Positions 1 through 10,874 are shown, numbered from the stretch's first letter. The stretch: 64,000 nucleotides of DNA from Bordetella parapertussis (GCA_945870575.1 CAMBSK010000008.1:21824-85823), one strand, 5' to 3'. Notes: a model not told the origin generated them from the sequence alone. Made by a program: numbers and translations.

Positions 1-1
1 C

Positions 2-469
2 GCCATGCGCACGCTGGATATTTTCCGTGCTTCTGTCGCCGCTGCCGCCATAGGCATGGGCCGTCGCGCCTTGCATGATGCAGTGAACTACAGCCGCGAG
101 CGGCCCATGTTCGGCGCACACCTGGCGGATTTGCCTTTGACGCAGGCACGCTTAGGTGACATGGCTTCGTTGCTGGACGCCGCTGCTTTGTTGACCTACA
201 GAGCCGCCTGGCTGCGCGACACACAGGGCAGCGATGGGGATGCAGCCGTCGCTTACACGCGCGCAGCCGCCATGGCCAAGCTGACAGCCACAGAAAACGC
301 GTCCCGAGTCATCGACATGGCGCTGCAAATGCACGGCGGCACAGGTGTGCTGGTCGGCAACAAGCTAGAGTCTCTTTACCGCGACATACGTTCGCTGCGT
401 ATTTACGAAGGTGCTTCCGAGGTGCAGCAACTCATCATCGGCAAATCCGTCATCAAGAACCCGGCATGA
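2..469 (+). CDS. acyl-CoA dehydrogenase, C-terminal part (5' end outside window)
   Basis: The reading frame is open from the first bases, so only about the last 155 residues are present. They form the C-terminal helical bundle of an acyl-CoA dehydrogenase. QMHGGTGV is followed by [16 protein letters not shown], the usual FAD/CoA-contacting end of the family. The stop overlaps the start of the CoA ligase by 4 bases (ATGA), so the two are translationally coupled. With the ligase and RidA downstream it resembles 2-aminobenzoyl-CoA (abm-type) catabolic clusters. That substrate is inferred from context, since the catalytic N-terminal half is not visible. Confidence 0.9.
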   Translation, partial: AMRTLDIFRASVAAAAIGMGRRALHDAVNYSRERPMFGAHLADLPLTQARLGDMASLLDAAALLTYRAAWLRDTQGSDGDAAVAYTRAAAMAKLTATENASRVIDMALQMHGGTGVLVGNKLESLYRDIRSLRIYEGASEVQQLIIGKSVIKNPA

Positions 470-2082
470 GCACTTACACCGACCGTTTTGTCGCAGAGCG
501 TTTACCGCCGCGCAGCGAATGGCCGTTGATGATGTACCCCGACGCTTTGACCAACGGGTCCAACCCGTTGAACCTGGTTTCGCTTTTGTTGGAACAAGCC
601 GTGGACAAGCCCTGGGTGGACCAGCCTTTGTTTCGCTCAGCCGATCAAACACTTACCTACCGCCAAGCACTGTCTGCGGTCAACCAACGCGTGAATCTGC
701 TGCGTGCCCAAGCCGGGGTGCAAACTGGGAACCGCGTGCTGCTGCGCGGTAACAACAGCATTGCATTTGCACTCGCCTGGCTGGCCGTGGTCAAAGCCGG
801 CTTGATCGCCGTGCCGACCATGCCTTTGCTGCGCGCCAAAGAGTTGGGCGAGATCATCGACAAAGCCCGACCCACTATGGCCTGGTGCGAGGCATCGCTT
901 TCCACTGAACTGCTGCTGGCCCAACGTAAACACCCAGACTTACACACAGTTTTGCTGTTCAACGCTAACAACTCAGTTGACAGTGTCGAGTCTTTGTCAG
1001 CGGGTTTTTCAACCGCTGCCTCAGCCTGCCCTGCGACGGGTGACGACATAGCTTTGCTGGCCTTTACCTCAGGCACCACCGGCGTGCCCAAAGCGGTTTG
1101 CCATTCACACCTGGATATCTGGTCTGCCTGTCAGGCTTGGCCTTTGCAAGTCTTGCATGCGCAGATGAACGATATCGTCACCGGCACACCACCGCTGGCT
1201 TTCACTTTTGGCCTAGGCGGTTTGTTGCTTTTCCCCATGGTGGCCGGTGCCAGTATTTTTTACCCCGCGCCTCCTTTGACACCTGAACGCATGGTGCTGG
1301 AAATAGCGCAATCGCAAGCCACGATTTGTTACACCGCGCCGACCTTTTACCGCCAAATGGCGGCGCATATTCAACAACAATCTGTCCCTGCCTTACGTAT
1401 CAGTGTCAGCGCAGGGGAAGCATTACCGGATGCGACACGTCAACTCTGGCGCGAGGCCTGCGGCCTGGAAATGCTGGACGGCATAGGCGCGACTGAGATG
1501 TTCCATATTTTTATTTCTTCTCCTTTGGCCGAGTTCAAACCCGGGAGTCTCGGCAAAGCAGTGCCCGGCTATGTAGCAAAGGTGTTGGATCCGCAGGGCC
1601 AAGAGTTGCCGCGCGGTCACATAGGCAGGCTGGCTGTACGCGGCGCGACAGGCTGCAAGTATTTGGATGATGAGCGCCAGCGTGCTTATGTGCAGGATGG
1701 CTGGAATTTTCCCGGCGACGCGGTGCTGCAAGATGAGGACGGTTATTTTTTCTACCAATCGCGCGCCGATGACATGATTGTGTCCTCGGGCTACAACATT
1801 GGCGGGCCCGAAGTTGAGGACGCTTTATTGATGCACCCTGCGGTGGCTGAATGTGCTGTTATCGGAAAAGCCGACGTCGAGCGCGGCATGGTGGTACAGG
1901 CGTTTTGTGTGTTGCAAGCTGACTCGCAAGCGTCTGCTGCGCTTGTCAAGCTATTGCAAGACCATGTCAAGCAGCACCTGGCACCTTATAAGTACCCTCG
2001 CATCATCACTTTTTTGCCTTCGCTACCTCGCACAGCCACCGGCAAATTGCAACGCTTTAAATTGCGCGATCTGAACAACTAA
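466..2082 (+). CDS. AMP-dependent aryl-CoA ligase, 2-aminobenzoate/benzoate-CoA ligase family
   Basis: This 538-residue ANL-superfamily adenylating enzyme activates a carboxylic acid to its acyl-AMP and then to the CoA thioester. The phosphate-binding loop [11 protein letters not shown] lies at about residues 200-210. The hinge region [16 protein letters not shown] lies near 430-445, and the catalytic lysine is K527 in PRTATGK. The stretch [17 protein letters not shown] near residue 120 is, as I recall, typical of 2-aminobenzoate-CoA and benzoate-CoA ligases. The start overlaps the acyl-CoA dehydrogenase stop, and RidA follows 12 bases later, so the three form one operon. The family is certain and the aromatic substrate likely. 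Anthranilate specifically is an inference. Confidence 0.85.
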   Translation: MSTYTDRFVAERLPPRSEWPLMMYPDALTNGSNPLNLVSLLLEQAVDKPWVDQPLFRSADQTLTYRQALSAVNQRVNLLRAQAGVQTGNRVLLRGNNSIAFALAWLAVVKAGLIAVPTMPLLRAKELGEIIDKARPTMAWCEASLSTELLLAQRKHPDLHTVLLFNANNSVDSVESLSAGFSTAASACPATGDDIALLAFTSGTTGVPKAVCHSHLDIWSACQAWPLQVLHAQMNDIVTGTPPLAFTFGLGGLLLFPMVAGASIFYPAPPLTPERMVLEIAQSQATICYTAPTFYRQMAAHIQQQSVPALRISVSAGEALPDATRQLWREACGLEMLDGIGATEMFHIFISSPLAEFKPGSLGKAVPGYVAKVLDPQGQELPRGHIGRLAVRGATGCKYLDDERQRAYVQDGWNFPGDAVLQDEDGYFFYQSRADDMIVSSGYNIGGPEVEDALLMHPAVAECAVIGKADVERGMVVQAFCVLQADSQASAALVKLLQDHVKQHLAPYKYPRIITFLPSLPRTATGKLQRFKLRDLNN

Positions 2083-2094
2083 AACAGGATTTTT

Positions 2095-2496
2095 ATGCAC
2101 ACAGTTTTACTTCCCGAAGGATGGACCGCCCCCAGAGGCTACGCCAACGGTATTGCCGCACACGGTCTGCAAATTTATGTCGGCGGCCAGATAGGCTGGA
2201 ATGCGGCGCAGCAGTTCGAGTCCGATGACTTTATAGAGCAAACCCGTTTGGCCTTACTCAATGTGCTGGCAGTACTTCAGTCAGCCCATGCCTCGCCAGA
2301 ACACATGGTGCGCATGACCTGGTACATCACTGACAGGCATATGTACCAGTCCCGTTTAAAAGAGTTGGGCGCGGTTTACCGCGAGGTCATGGGTAAACAC
2401 TATCCGGCCATGACTTGCATCGTTGTCAACGGCCTGGTTGAAGAACGTGCGCTGGTTGAAGTTGAAGTCACTGCCGTCATACCGGATGCAGAGTAA
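2095..2496 (+). CDS. RidA/YjgF/UK114 family enamine-imine deaminase
   Basis: This 133-residue single-domain protein has the RidA trimer fold signatures: YVGGQIGWN near residue 24, HMVRMTWYITD near 80, and the C-terminal YPAMTCIVVNGLVEERALVEVEVTAV. Family members hydrolyse reactive enamines and imines. AGGA five bases before the ATG supports the start. It ends the operon with the acyl-CoA dehydrogenase and aryl-CoA ligase. RidA-like genes occur in 2-aminobenzoate metabolic clusters, where released imines need clearing. Its own substrate cannot be read from sequence. Confidence 0.88.
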   Translation: MHTVLLPEGWTAPRGYANGIAAHGLQIYVGGQIGWNAAQQFESDDFIEQTRLALLNVLAVLQSAHASPEHMVRMTWYITDRHMYQSRLKELGAVYREVMGKHYPAMTCIVVNGLVEERALVEVEVTAVIPDAE

Positions 2497-2502
2497 ATTT
2501 TT

Positions 2503-3324
2503 TTACGCCAGACTTTGCAACAACAACTTGTTGAATGCGTCCGGCTGTTCATATTGCACCCAATGGCCGGCATCCGGCAGCACGTGAAAACCGCGTAAAT
2601 CACAGGCCGAGAGCAGGCCTTGAATCAGATGCAAACTGCCGCGGTACAAGGCATCGTTCTCGCCCCAAATACCGAAGACGGGACAAGTCCATTGCGTTTG
2701 CAATTTCAGCATGGCGTCACTTCGCGCTATGCGTCTTCTTCGTAAACGGTCACGCAACACATTGTGTTCTTGCATATCGAGCAACTGCGGCGTGATCTGG
2801 CTTTCGTGCTGCAACATGATAGCCAACAGGTTGTTGCGATGAACGGCGTAACGCTCTTGCTTGCTCATACCAGCTTTAAAGCCACGCATATTGACGATTT
2901 GATTCGACAAGCCAAGACCGGGAATACCGACCAGCACGAGGCGTTTGACACGCTGTTTGTAGCTGGCCGCAAGAAACCCGGCGACCAGTCCGCCGAAAGA
3001 AAAACCGGTGATGTCCAAGGCTTGGTCGGCAAACAACAATTGCAAACCTTGCTCTAACGGGTGATGCAAATCGTCTGCATCAAGCGCGCCTAGCGGCAAT
3101 TCTGAGTCGCCTAAGCCGGGTGTGTCTAAGGCCCACACTGCCCTGTTTTGTGAGAGGGCTTGCACGTTACGCACCCAATGGTTCCAACTGCCGCTACCGC
3201 CATGTAACAACACCAATGGATGACCAGCCGCACGGTTCCAGACATGCCAGACTTGCAAGCCCGAAGGGGTTTGTAATTCAATCCGCTCGGCTATTGCCAG
3301 AACTTCGGACAAGGCGTACGACAT
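2503..3324 (-). CDS. alpha/beta-hydrolase fold protein
   Basis: This 273-residue alpha/beta hydrolase has an oxyanion-hole motif HGGSGSW at residues 41-47, a nucleophile elbow GFSFGG with Ser109, a probable acid in WGENDALY near 220, and His254 in DAGHWVQYEQP. The elbow is G-F-S-F-G-G rather than the common G-H-S-M-G-G. It resembles meta-cleavage-product hydrolases and related esterases. It converges on RidA with only 6 bases between the stops. No signal peptide is seen, so it is presumably cytoplasmic. A role with the neighbouring aryl-CoA genes is possible but unproven. Confidence 0.85.
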   Translation of the reverse strand: MSYALSEVLAIAERIELQTPSGLQVWHVWNRAAGHPLVLLHGGSGSWNHWVRNVQALSQNRAVWALDTPGLGDSELPLGALDADDLHHPLEQGLQLLFADQALDITGFSFGGLVAGFLAASYKQRVKRLVLVGIPGLGLSNQIVNMRGFKAGMSKQERYAVHRNNLLAIMLQHESQITPQLLDMQEHNVLRDRLRRRRIARSDAMLKLQTQWTCPVFGIWGENDALYRGSLHLIQGLLSACDLRGFHVLPDAGHWVQYEQPDAFNKLLLQSLA

Positions 3325-3357
3325 GTGTGATGTGAATGGCTTGTGTCAATGCGAAAC

Positions 3358-3414
3358 GCCCACTGAAAGTGGGCCGAGTACCAATGCACAACGCCCACTG
3401 GAAGTGGGCGTTGT
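3358..3414 (-). terminator. tandem hairpins after the ribosomal operon and tRNA
   Basis: Two related hairpins follow the tRNA 3' end on the minus strand. The nearer has a perfect 12-bp stem, ACAACGCCCACT (3388-3399) with AGTGGGCGTTGT (3403-3414), and a 3-base loop. The second has a 7-bp stem, GCCCACT (3358-3364) with AGTGGGC (3368-3374), and the same size of loop. They share the core GCCCACT-loop-AGTGGGC, so one may be a copy of the other. Neither is followed by a clean U-tract, so they may act in 3'-end stabilisation as well as in termination. Confidence 0.55.
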
Positions 3415-3419
3415 GTGTT

Positions 3420-3496
<77 letters not shown>

Positions 3497-3517
3497 TCGT
3501 GTTCTTCATTGTAACTG

Positions 3518-3907
3518 CTATTCGCTGACAGCGGGTGTGTCTTGCACTTCAGGGCGGTCAACCAACTCGACCAATGCCATCGGCGCGTTGTCGCCGACGC
3601 GGTAACCCATTTTCAAAATGCGGGTGTAGCCGCCGGGACGGGCTTTGTAGCGAGGACCCAGTTCTGCAAACAACTTAACCACGTTGTCGCGGTTACGCAA
3701 GCGGTTGAAGGCCAAACGTTTGTTGGAGAGCGTGGGTTCTTTGCCGAGTGTGAGCATTGGCTCGATAACGCGACGCAGTTCTTTGGCTTTGGGCAATGTG
3801 GTTTTGATGACTTCGTGTTCGATCAGCGAGTTCATCATGTTTTGCAACATGGCCAGACGGTGTGAGCTGGTCCGGTTGAGTTTGCGTAGTCCGTGTCCGT
3901 GACGCAT
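3518..3907 (-). CDS. rplQ: 50S ribosomal protein L17
   Basis: This 129-residue protein opens [17 protein letters not shown] and continues [26 protein letters not shown], the classic L17 N-terminal domain. A short acidic tail ends the chain. L17 sits near the peptide exit tunnel of the large subunit. It is the last protein gene of the operon, 83 bases after rpoA, as is usual. The initiator tRNA lies directly downstream. Confidence 0.98.
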   Translation of the reverse strand: MRHGHGLRKLNRTSSHRLAMLQNMMNSLIEHEVIKTTLPKAKELRRVIEPMLTLGKEPTLSNKRLAFNRLRNRDNVVKLFAELGPRYKARPGGYTRILKMGYRVGDNAPMALVELVDRPEVQDTPAVSE

Positions 3908-3990
3908 GGTAATTTCCTTGTTGAAGTTGTTTTGCCGGCCGCCGTGTCAGGTACGGCCAGGGGAGGCGGTGTGAACACCGCTCTGTTTTA

Positions 3991-4986
3991 TTAAATACGT
4001 TTGGCTTCCAGGCCACTCGGTGGCCAGCCTTCGAGCTTCATGCCCAAAGTCAAACCGCGTGAAGCAAGCACTTCTTTGATTTCATTCAAAGATTTGCGGC
4101 CCAGGTTCGGGGTCTTGAGCAATTCGTTTTCGGTGCGCTGAATCAAATCACCGATGTAGAAAATATTTTCTGCTTTCAAGCAATTGGCTGAACGCACAGT
4201 GAGTTCGAGTTCGTCGACAGGGCGCAACAAAATCGGGTCGACTTGCACGGTGCTGCGCGGCGCAGGCGAATCAAACGCGGCCAGTTCATTGCCTTCAAGT
4301 TGGGCGAACACAGCCAGTTGTTCCACCAGAATCTTGGCTGATGAACGCACTGCATCTTCGGCAGTGATGGCACCGTTGGTTTCAATCTCAACCACCAGGC
4401 GATCCAAATCGGTACGCTGTTCCACACGCGCGTTTTCAACGCTATAGCTCACGCGCTTGACGGGAGAGAAAGAAGCGTCAAGCACAATGCGGCCGATGGA
4501 TTTGCTGACTTCATCAGCATGCCGGCGCATGGAGCCGGGCACATAGCCACGGCCTTTTTCAACCTTGAGCTGAATGTCGATTTTTCCGCCGTGTGACAAA
4601 TTGGCAATCACGTGTTCAGGGTTGATGATTTCCACATCATGCGGTGTTTGTATGTCAGCAGCGGTGACCTGGCCTTCGCCGTCTTTACGCAGGCTCAGCG
4701 TGACTTCGTCACGGTTGTGCAGTTTAAACACCACGCCTTTGAGGTTCAACAAAATGTTGACAACGTCTTCTTGAACACCGTCAATCGATGAGTATTCGTG
4801 CAGCACGCCGGCGATGGTGACATCGGTGACGGCATAGCCGACCATGGAAGACAAGAGCACGCGACGCAGCGCATTGCCCAGGGTGTGGCCGTAACCGCGC
4901 TCGAAAGGTTCGAGTGTGACTTTGGATTTGTTGTGGCCGAGTTGTTCGACCTGTATGGCTTTGGGCTTCAGGAGATTTGTTTGCAT
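3991..4986 (-). CDS. rpoA: DNA-directed RNA polymerase subunit alpha
   Basis: This 331-residue alpha subunit has the dimerising N-terminal domain ([20 protein letters not shown] near residues 33-52) and a C-terminal UP-element/activator-binding domain ([31 protein letters not shown]). The frame stays open back to a TTG six codons upstream. The ATG at 4986 was chosen because GAGAGGG lies about 9 bases before it and because the family starts MQ-x-x-LLKP. It sits between rpsD and rplQ in the alpha operon. Confidence 0.98.
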   Translation of the reverse strand: MQTNLLKPKAIQVEQLGHNKSKVTLEPFERGYGHTLGNALRRVLLSSMVGYAVTDVTIAGVLHEYSSIDGVQEDVVNILLNLKGVVFKLHNRDEVTLSLRKDGEGQVTAADIQTPHDVEIINPEHVIANLSHGGKIDIQLKVEKGRGYVPGSMRRHADEVSKSIGRIVLDASFSPVKRVSYSVENARVEQRTDLDRLVVEIETNGAITAEDAVRSSAKILVEQLAVFAQLEGNELAAFDSPAPRSTVQVDPILLRPVDELELTVRSANCLKAENIFYIGDLIQRTENELLKTPNLGRKSLNEIKEVLASRGLTLGMKLEGWPPSGLEAKRI

Positions 4987-5095
4987 TCGTTTTTTCCCTC
5001 TCAATACCCCCGGTTCGTTACACCGGTAAGGCTGGATGATGACCCCCGTACAACAGTGAACGGGGCGGCGGATTCAAGGAGCAGTAATGCCCCGG

Positions 5096-5719
5096 TTAAC
5101 GCGAATACAACTCAACGATCAGGGATTCGTTGATGTCAGCCGCAAATTCGTCACGATCAGGTGCCTTCTTGAACACACCTTCCGCCTTGTCAACATTGAC
5201 GTCAACCCAGGCAGGCATTCCCACTTGCGTGGCCAGCTGTAAAGCTTCGAGCACACGTCCCTGTTTTTTGGATTTTTCGCGCACACTCACCACGTCCCCG
5301 GCTTTGACCAGGTAGGAAGGAATGTTCACCTGGTGAGCGTTGACCGTGATGGCCTTGTGTGACACCAGTTGACGCGCCTCGGCGCGGGTTGAGCCAAAGC
5401 CCATGCGGTAAACCACATTGTCTAGACGTGACTCAAGCAAGGACAACAGATTTGAACCTGTATTGCCTTTTTGCTGGTCTGCCATGGCAAAGTAGCGGCG
5501 GAACTGACGCTCCAACACACCGTACATGCGTTTGACTTTTTGTTTTTCGCGCAATTGCAAACCGAAGTCAGACATGCGCTGACCAGAGGTGCGGCCGTGC
5601 TGGCCGGGCTTGCTGTCGAACTTGGACTTGTCTGCGATAGAGCGGCGTGCGCTCTTCAAAAACAGGTCGGTGCCTTCACGGCGTGAGAGTTTGGCCTTGG
5701 GGCCTAAGTAACGTGCCAC
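5096..5719 (-). CDS. rpsD: 30S ribosomal protein S4
   Basis: This 207-residue S4 has the N-terminal [23 protein letters not shown] and the S4 RNA-binding domain [31 protein letters not shown] near residues 95-125. The N-terminal segment lacks the four-cysteine zinc cluster, so it is the zinc-free form. S4 nucleates 30S assembly and in E. coli represses this operon through a pseudoknot over rpsM. Small GC-rich hairpins occur in the flanking gaps (5720-5801 and 5005-5095), but I cannot show a repressor site. Confidence 0.98.
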   Translation of the reverse strand: MARYLGPKAKLSRREGTDLFLKSARRSIADKSKFDSKPGQHGRTSGQRMSDFGLQLREKQKVKRMYGVLERQFRRYFAMADQQKGNTGSNLLSLLESRLDNVVYRMGFGSTRAEARQLVSHKAITVNAHQVNIPSYLVKAGDVVSVREKSKKQGRVLEALQLATQVGMPAWVDVNVDKAEGVFKKAPDRDEFAADINESLIVELYSR

Positions 5720-5801
5720 TTGAACTTCCTTTTATCAACTGCCCGCCACGAGAGCGGGGAGCCGTTGCTGCTTGCAACAACGGCGGTGGGCTTGACTGAA
5801 A

Positions 5802-6206
5802 TCAGATGCGACGGCGCTTTTGCGGACGGCATCCGTTGTGGGGAACCGGCGTCACATCAGAAATGGAATTGATGCGAATGCCCAGGGCTGCCAACGCACG
5901 AACTGAAGATTCGCGGCCGGGGCCGGGTCCTTTGATTTCGACGTCGAGGTTCTTGATGCCCTGATCCATGGCGGCACGGCCGGCCACTTCGGAAGCCACC
6001 TGAGCAGCAAACGGTGTGGACTTGCGTGAGCCCTTGAATCCCTGACCACCCGACGACGCCCATGACAAAGCATTGCCTTGGCGATCGGTGATGGTGATGA
6101 TGGTGTTGTTGAAAGAAGCATGCACATGTGCAATGCCGTCCGCGACATTCTTGCGGACTTTTTTGCGCACGCGTTGTGCGGCTGAGTTGACGGGTGCTTT
6201 TGCCAT
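5802..6206 (-). CDS. rpsK: 30S ribosomal protein S11
   Basis: This 134-residue S11 includes [27 protein letters not shown], the tail of the platform-binding domain, and the C-terminal [17 protein letters not shown] that contacts 16S rRNA. It starts 13 bases after the rpsM stop and is co-transcribed with it. Confidence 0.98.
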   Translation of the reverse strand: MAKAPVNSAAQRVRKKVRKNVADGIAHVHASFNNTIITITDRQGNALSWASSGGQGFKGSRKSTPFAAQVASEVAGRAAMDQGIKNLDVEIKGPGPGRESSVRALAALGIRINSISDVTPVPHNGCRPQKRRRI

Positions 6207-6219
6207 GGGGGTCCCTCAG

Positions 6220-6585
6220 TTATTTCTTCAGTGCAGCGGCTGCCTTGCGGGGGCCTTTGCGGGTACGTGCATTGGTGCGGGTGCGCTGTCCACGCATCGG
6301 CAAGCCGCGACGGTGACGGAAACCGCGGTAACAACCGATGTCCATCAAACGCTTGATGTTCATGGTGGTTTCACGGCGCAAGTCACCTTCAATAGTGATA
6401 TGAGCGATTTGATCGCGGATTTTTTCCAGATCAGAGTCTGACAAATCCTTGATTTTTTTCGCATAAGCAATGCCGCATGCTTCGCAGATTTTGCGAGCGC
6501 GCGTGCGACCGATACCGAAAATCGATGTCAAACCGATTTCGGTGTGCTTATGAGGCGGAATATTGATACCAGCGATACGTGCCAT
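6220..6585 (-). CDS. rpsM: 30S ribosomal protein S13
   Basis: This 121-residue S13 starts [26 protein letters not shown] and ends with the basic tail [22 protein letters not shown], which reaches toward the P-site tRNA. Its length and sequence are normal. It opens the alpha part of the operon, directly after rpmJ. Confidence 0.98.
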   Translation of the reverse strand: MARIAGINIPPHKHTEIGLTSIFGIGRTRARKICEACGIAYAKKIKDLSDSDLEKIRDQIAHITIEGDLRRETTMNIKRLMDIGCYRGFRHRRGLPMRGQRTRTNARTRKGPRKAAAALKK

Positions 6586-6612
6586 GAGAAACCTCTTGAA
6601 TGCGTTGTTCGA

Positions 6613-6726
6613 TCAGCCTTGACGCTGTTTGTGACGCGGGTCGGTGCAGATGACCCGCACCACGCCCTTGCGGCGGATGATCTTGCAGTTGCGGCAAATT
6701 GTTTTGACCGAAGCCGAAACTTTCAT
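6613..6726 (-). CDS. rpmJ: 50S ribosomal protein L36
   Basis: This very short gene encodes 37 residues starting [19 protein letters not shown] and ending [10 protein letters not shown]. The zinc-ribbon ligands are visible (C-x2-C in CRNC, then C in VICTD and H in RHKQ), so this is the zinc-binding C+ form. It sits between infA and rpsM in the standard order. AGGAG a few bases before the ATG supports the start. Confidence 0.96.
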   Translation of the reverse strand: MKVSASVKTICRNCKIIRRKGVVRVICTDPRHKQRQG

Positions 6727-6791
6727 TTCATTCTCCTAAAAACCCGGAACACGCACCTTGCGTATTCCAACAAACTCTTTCGTTCAACGCC

Positions 6792-7010
6792 TCACTTGGC
6801 GCGGAACACAATTCTTGCCCTGGTTAAATCGTAGGGCGTCAACTCCACTGTCACTTTGTCTCCCGGCAGGATGCGGATGTAGTGCATTCGCATCTTGCCG
6901 GAAATATGTCCGAGCACCACGTGTCCGTTTTCCAGTTTGACCCGGAAAGTTGCGTTGGGGAGGTTTTCAATCACCTCTCCCTGCATCTGGATGACGTCGT
7001 CCTTGGCCAT
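6792..7010 (-). CDS. infA: translation initiation factor IF-1
   Basis: The 72-residue OB-fold protein starts [20 protein letters not shown] and ends [17 protein letters not shown], matching IF-1 along its full length. The frame is open further upstream through secY, but the ATG at 7010 gives the family length. The gene begins 8 bases after the secY stop. IF-1 blocks the ribosomal A site during initiation. The initiator tRNA lies at the end of the same operon. Confidence 0.97.
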   Translation of the reverse strand: MAKDDVIQMQGEVIENLPNATFRVKLENGHVVLGHISGKMRMHYIRILPGDKVTVELTPYDLTRARIVFRAK

Positions 7011-7018
7011 GCGCCCAA

Positions 7019-8335
7019 TCAGCCACCTGGAGCCATCTTGAAGTTGGCCTTTTTGAGCAAAGATTCGTATTGCTGACTCATGAGGTAGTTTTGCACCTGG
7101 GCCATGAAGTCCATGGTGACCACCACAATAATCAGCAATGAGGTGCCGCCAAAATAGAACGGCACGTTGTACTTGAGGATCAGAAATTCGGGCACCAGAC
7201 ACACAAACGTGATGTAGATGGCACCGGCCAATGTCAGACGCAACAAAATCTTGTCGATGAATTTTGCAGTCTGGTCACCCGGGCGTATGCCGGGAATGAA
7301 GCCACCGCTTTTCTTCAAGTTGTCTGCGGTTTCACGGCTGTTGAACACCAGCGCTGTGTAGAAAAAGCAGAAGAAGATGATGGCTACGGCATACAACATC
7401 ACGTACAGAGGTTGACCAGGCGACAAAGCAGCGGAAATGTCTTTCAGCCAGTTGAGGCTAGAGCCGGCGCTGAACCAACTGACGATGGTCGAGGGCAGCA
7501 AAATAATGGACGAAGCAAAAATCGGGGGGATGACGCCGGACATGTTCAGCTTCAAAGGCAAATGCGAAGACTGTCCGCCATACACCTTGTTACCGACTTG
7601 CCGGCGCGCATAGTTGACCAAAATCTTTCTTTGTCCGCGCTCGACGAATACCACAAAGTAAGTGATACCCGCCACCAGAATGACGATCAACAAGGCGATG
7701 ATGATGCTCATGGCGCCGGTGCGCACCAACTCAAGCAAGCCGGCGATAGACTGAGGCAGACCTGCTGCGATGCCGGCAAAAATAATGATGGAGATGCCGT
7801 TGCCCAGACCGCGCTCAGTGATTTGCTCACCCAACCACATTAAAAACATGGTGCCTGCAGTCAACGACACCATGGTGGTGATGCGAAAACCCATGCCGGG
7901 TACATTGACCAGACCGGCGGAGGATTCGAGCGCCACTGCGATACCGAGTGACTGGAACACAGCCAGACCCAAGGTGCCGTAACGGGTGTACTGGGTGATT
8001 TTGCGGCGTCCGGCTTCGCCTTCTTTTTTGAGCGCTTCCATGCTGGGCACCACATACGACATCAACTGCATGATGATGGACGCAGAGATGTAAGGCATGA
8101 TGCCGAGCGCAAAAATACTGAAGCGCGACAAGGCGCCGCCGGAGAACATATTGAACAGACTGAGAATGCCGCCTTGCTGGCCTTTGAAGAGCTGTTGCAA
8201 TTGGTTGGGGTCAATGCCCGGCACAGGAATGTGTGTGCCTAAGCGATAAACCACCAGCGCGAGCAGCAAAAAGACGAGCCGGCGACGCAAGTCTCCGTAC
8301 TTGTCTGATTTACCCATGGTTGCGCCGGTTGCCAA
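7019..8335 (-). CDS. secY: preprotein translocase subunit SecY
   Basis: The 438-residue channel subunit of the Sec translocon has about ten transmembrane helices. Recognisable family segments are [17 protein letters not shown] (first helix and plug region), [29 protein letters not shown], and the cytoplasmic loops ending ANFKMAPGG. It lies between rplO and infA as in other proteobacteria. The first ATG ([14 protein letters not shown]) was kept; a second Met six codons later is an alternative. Confidence 0.98.
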   Translation of the reverse strand: MATGATMGKSDKYGDLRRRLVFLLLALVVYRLGTHIPVPGIDPNQLQQLFKGQQGGILSLFNMFSGGALSRFSIFALGIMPYISASIIMQLMSYVVPSMEALKKEGEAGRRKITQYTRYGTLGLAVFQSLGIAVALESSAGLVNVPGMGFRITTMVSLTAGTMFLMWLGEQITERGLGNGISIIIFAGIAAGLPQSIAGLLELVRTGAMSIIIALLIVILVAGITYFVVFVERGQRKILVNYARRQVGNKVYGGQSSHLPLKLNMSGVIPPIFASSIILLPSTIVSWFSAGSSLNWLKDISAALSPGQPLYVMLYAVAIIFFCFFYTALVFNSRETADNLKKSGGFIPGIRPGDQTAKFIDKILLRLTLAGAIYITFVCLVPEFLILKYNVPFYFGGTSLLIIVVVTMDFMAQVQNYLMSQQYESLLKKANFKMAPGG

Positions 8336-8353
8336 TTGATTCTTCCTTGGTGA

Positions 8354-8785
8354 TTACGCGATGGAGCCGCCAGCGGCTTCGATAGCGGATTTGGCCGCAG
8401 CGGTAGCACCGATGCCATGTAATTTGACAGCGCGCGTGATTTCGCCGGTCTTGATGACCTTGACAACTTTGGCCATCTGGCTGATCAGACCGGCGGTCTT
8501 CAAAGTGAGCATGTCGATGTCTGTGGATTCGAGCAACTGCAAAGAGGCCAATGTGACTTCTTCGTTGTAGCGCAAGGTGCGGGATTTGAAACCGCGCTTG
8601 GGCAAACGGCGTTGCAAAGGCATTTGACCGCCTTCAAAACCTACTTTGTGGTAGCCGCCTGAGCGTGACTTTTGACCTTTGTGACCGCGACCGGCGGTTT
8701 TGCCCAGGCCGGAACCGATACCGCGGCCGACACGACGGCGGTTTTTGCGGGAGCCGTCTGCGGGCTTGATTTCATTGAGTTGCAT
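8354..8785 (-). CDS. rplO: 50S ribosomal protein L15
   Basis: This 143-residue L15 has the glycine/arginine-rich N-terminal extension ([20 protein letters not shown], then [27 protein letters not shown]), which penetrates 23S rRNA, and a C-terminal globular domain. It is 18 bases upstream of secY and belongs to the same transcript. Confidence 0.98.
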   Translation of the reverse strand: MQLNEIKPADGSRKNRRRVGRGIGSGLGKTAGRGHKGQKSRSGGYHKVGFEGGQMPLQRRLPKRGFKSRTLRYNEEVTLASLQLLESTDIDMLTLKTAGLISQMAKVVKVIKTGEITRAVKLHGIGATAAAKSAIEAAGGSIA

Positions 8786-8796
8786 GGCTGTGGCCT

Positions 8797-8982
8797 TTAG
8801 AGAACTTTGACCAGGTAGCTGATCTTGTTGATCATGCCGCGCACTGCAGGTGTGTCCTGCAATTCGCTGGTGCTGCCGATTTTGCGCAAACCCAGGCCAC
8901 GCACGGTGGCGCGGTGGGATTCTTTGGTGCCGATGGGGCTGCGCACCAGTTGCACTTTGACGGTTGAAGTAGATGTGGTCAT
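8797..8982 (-). CDS. rpmD: 50S ribosomal protein L30
   Basis: This 61-residue L30 has the diagnostic [25 protein letters not shown] and ends [14 protein letters not shown]. It lies 11 bases upstream of rplO and 15 bases after the rpsE stop, the standard spc order. Confidence 0.97.
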   Translation of the reverse strand: MTTSTSTVKVQLVRSPIGTKESHRATVRGLGLRKIGSTSELQDTPAVRGMINKISYLVKVL

Positions 8983-8997
8983 GTCGCTGCTCCCGGA

Positions 8998-9516
8998 TTA
9001 GACGAAGAGATCTTCGACGCTCTTGCCACGTTTGGCCGCCACTTCGGAGGCGGTGGTGGATTTGATCAATGCATCCAACGTGGCACGCACCATGTTGTAG
9101 GGATTGGATGAACCATGGCTTTTGGCCACGATGTCTGTGATGCCCATGACTTCGAACACCGCACGCATGGGACCGCCGGCGATGATGCCGGTACCCTTGG
9201 GGGCGGGCGCCATTTGCACATTGGCCGCGCCGTGGTGGCCGGTGACATTGTGGTGAATCGTGCCGTTTTTCAAAGACACTTTATGCATGTTGCGGCGGGC
9301 CTCTTCCATGGCCTTTTGCACAGCAGCCGGCACTTCTTTGGATTTGCCTTTGCCCATGCCGACGCGACCGTCGCCGTCGCCGACCACAGTGAGTGCAGCG
9401 AAGCCGAGAATTCGACCGCCCTTGACCACTTTGGTGACGCGGTTGACCGCGATCATTTTTTCCTTCAGACCGTCGTCACGACTGTCGTCTTGCATTTTTG
9501 CTTGAACTTTTGCCAT
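8998..9516 (-). CDS. rpsE: 30S ribosomal protein S5
   Basis: This 172-residue S5 has the double-stranded RNA-binding-like N-terminal domain ([30 protein letters not shown]) and the C-terminal domain ([38 protein letters not shown]). It works in decoding accuracy at the 30S shoulder. The short N-terminal extension [14 protein letters not shown] is common in betaproteobacteria. Confidence 0.98.
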   Translation of the reverse strand: MAKVQAKMQDDSRDDGLKEKMIAVNRVTKVVKGGRILGFAALTVVGDGDGRVGMGKGKSKEVPAAVQKAMEEARRNMHKVSLKNGTIHHNVTGHHGAANVQMAPAPKGTGIIAGGPMRAVFEVMGITDIVAKSHGSSNPYNMVRATLDALIKSTTASEVAAKRGKSVEDLFV

Positions 9517-9534
9517 GTTGTGTATCCGTGACTG

Positions 9535-9900
9535 TTAGAACTGCAGGCCGGCAGCGCGCGCGGCATCTGCCAATGTTTTGACGCGACCGTGGTAGGCAAA
9601 GCCTGAACGATCGAAAGCGACTTTCTCCACACCCGCAGCTTTGGCTTTTTCGGCAATACGCTTGCCGATGACTTCAGCTGCCGCTTGGTTACCGCCTTTG
9701 CCCACAGCGCCCAAGCTCTTGCGAACGTCGGCTTCAGCTGTTGAGGCGGTGGCAATCACCTTGGTGCCGTCGCCGGAAATGACGCTGGCATAAATATGCA
9801 AGTTGGTGCGGTTGACCATCAAACGCGCAACGCCTTGGGTGGCGATACGGATACGGGTTTGACGCGAGCGACGCAGACGCTGCTGTTTTTTGCTTAGCAT
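9535..9900 (-). CDS. rplR: 50S ribosomal protein L18
   Basis: This 121-residue L18 has a basic N-terminus ([20 protein letters not shown]) that binds 5S rRNA and the C-terminal signature [26 protein letters not shown]. It lies between rplF and rpsE, with 11 to 18 base gaps. Confidence 0.98.
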   Translation of the reverse strand: MLSKKQQRLRRSRQTRIRIATQGVARLMVNRTNLHIYASVISGDGTKVIATASTAEADVRKSLGAVGKGGNQAAAEVIGKRIAEKAKAAGVEKVAFDRSGFAYHGRVKTLADAARAAGLQF

Positions 9901-9911
9901 GTGGCAGCTCC

Positions 9912-10445
9912 TTATTTCTTCTTGGTCTCTTTGATCGTGATCTTTTCGTCCGAATAACGGATGCCTTTGCCTTTGTAGGGCTCGGGCGGACGAACAGCGC
10001 GAATTTCAGCGGCGATCTGACCGACACGTTGACGGTCTGCACCTTTGATGATGACCTCGGTCGGCGTAGGCGTTTCCACCTTGATACCGGAAGGCATATC
10101 GATATTGACCGGATGCGAATAACCAACAGCCAGGTTTAATTTGGCGCCTTGGGCAGCAGCTTTGTAGCCCACGCCAACCAGATTGAGTTTTTTCTCAAAG
10201 CCTTTGGTGACGCCAACCACCATGTTGTTGACCAATTGGCGCAAGGTGCCACTCATAGCATTGGCTTCACGGGATTCGTCGGCAGCTTCGAAAGTCATGC
10301 TTTCGCCTTGACGAATCACCTTGACCAGGGCGTTGTTGGCAATAGAGAGTTGACCACCGGCGCCTTTGACGCTGATGTGTTGTTCGTTCATGGTCACGTC
10401 CACTCCGGCTGGAATGGTGACAGGCATTTTGGCAACGCGGGACAT
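9912..10445 (-). CDS. rplF: 50S ribosomal protein L6
   Basis: This 177-residue L6 starts [18 protein letters not shown] and ends with the family signature [25 protein letters not shown]. The two tandem L6 alpha-beta domains are present. It binds near the GTPase-associated centre of the 50S subunit and sits in standard spc order after rpsH. Confidence 0.98.
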   Translation of the reverse strand: MSRVAKMPVTIPAGVDVTMNEQHISVKGAGGQLSIANNALVKVIRQGESMTFEAADESREANAMSGTLRQLVNNMVVGVTKGFEKKLNLVGVGYKAAAQGAKLNLAVGYSHPVNIDMPSGIKVETPTPTEVIIKGADRQRVGQIAAEIRAVRPPEPYKGKGIRYSDEKITIKETKKK

Positions 10446-10458
10446 CTGTGTTTCTCCC

Positions 10459-10854
10459 TTAAGCCACGTAGCAAAGAACTTCGCCGCCCACGCCGGTGGC
10501 GCGTGCTTTGCGATCGGTCATGACGCCTTTGGGGGTGGTGACAATCGCCACACCCAAACCGTTCATCACCTGCGGAATGGCGTCATGCCCTTTGTAAACA
10601 CGCAATCCGGGGCGTGACACGCGCTCTATGCGCTCGATCACGGGACGGCCTGCGTAATACTTCAAGGAAATTTCCAGTTCGGATTTGCCTGCGTCGGTTT
10701 TGACGTGAAAGCCGTCGATATAGCCCTCTTCCTTCAACACCTGGACGATGGCAATTTTGACCTTGGAGGACGGCACCGACACTGTCGGCTTAGCCACCAT
10801 CTGCGCGTTACGGATACGCGTCAACAGGTCGGCAATGGGATCACTCATGCTCAT
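10459..10854 (-). CDS. rpsH: 30S ribosomal protein S8
   Basis: This 131-residue S8 starts [20 protein letters not shown] and contains the C-terminal RNA-binding motif [27 protein letters not shown]8 binds the central domain of 16S rRNA and in E. coli represses the spc operon at the rplX-rplE junction. I did not find a convincing mimic of that site here. Confidence 0.98.
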   Translation of the reverse strand: MSMSDPIADLLTRIRNAQMVAKPTVSVPSSKVKIAIVQVLKEEGYIDGFHVKTDAGKSELEISLKYYAGRPVIERIERVSRPGLRVYKGHDAIPQVMNGLGVAIVTTPKGVMTDRKARATGVGGEVLCYVA

Positions 10855-10874
10855 ATTGAATTTCTCCTGCCTGC

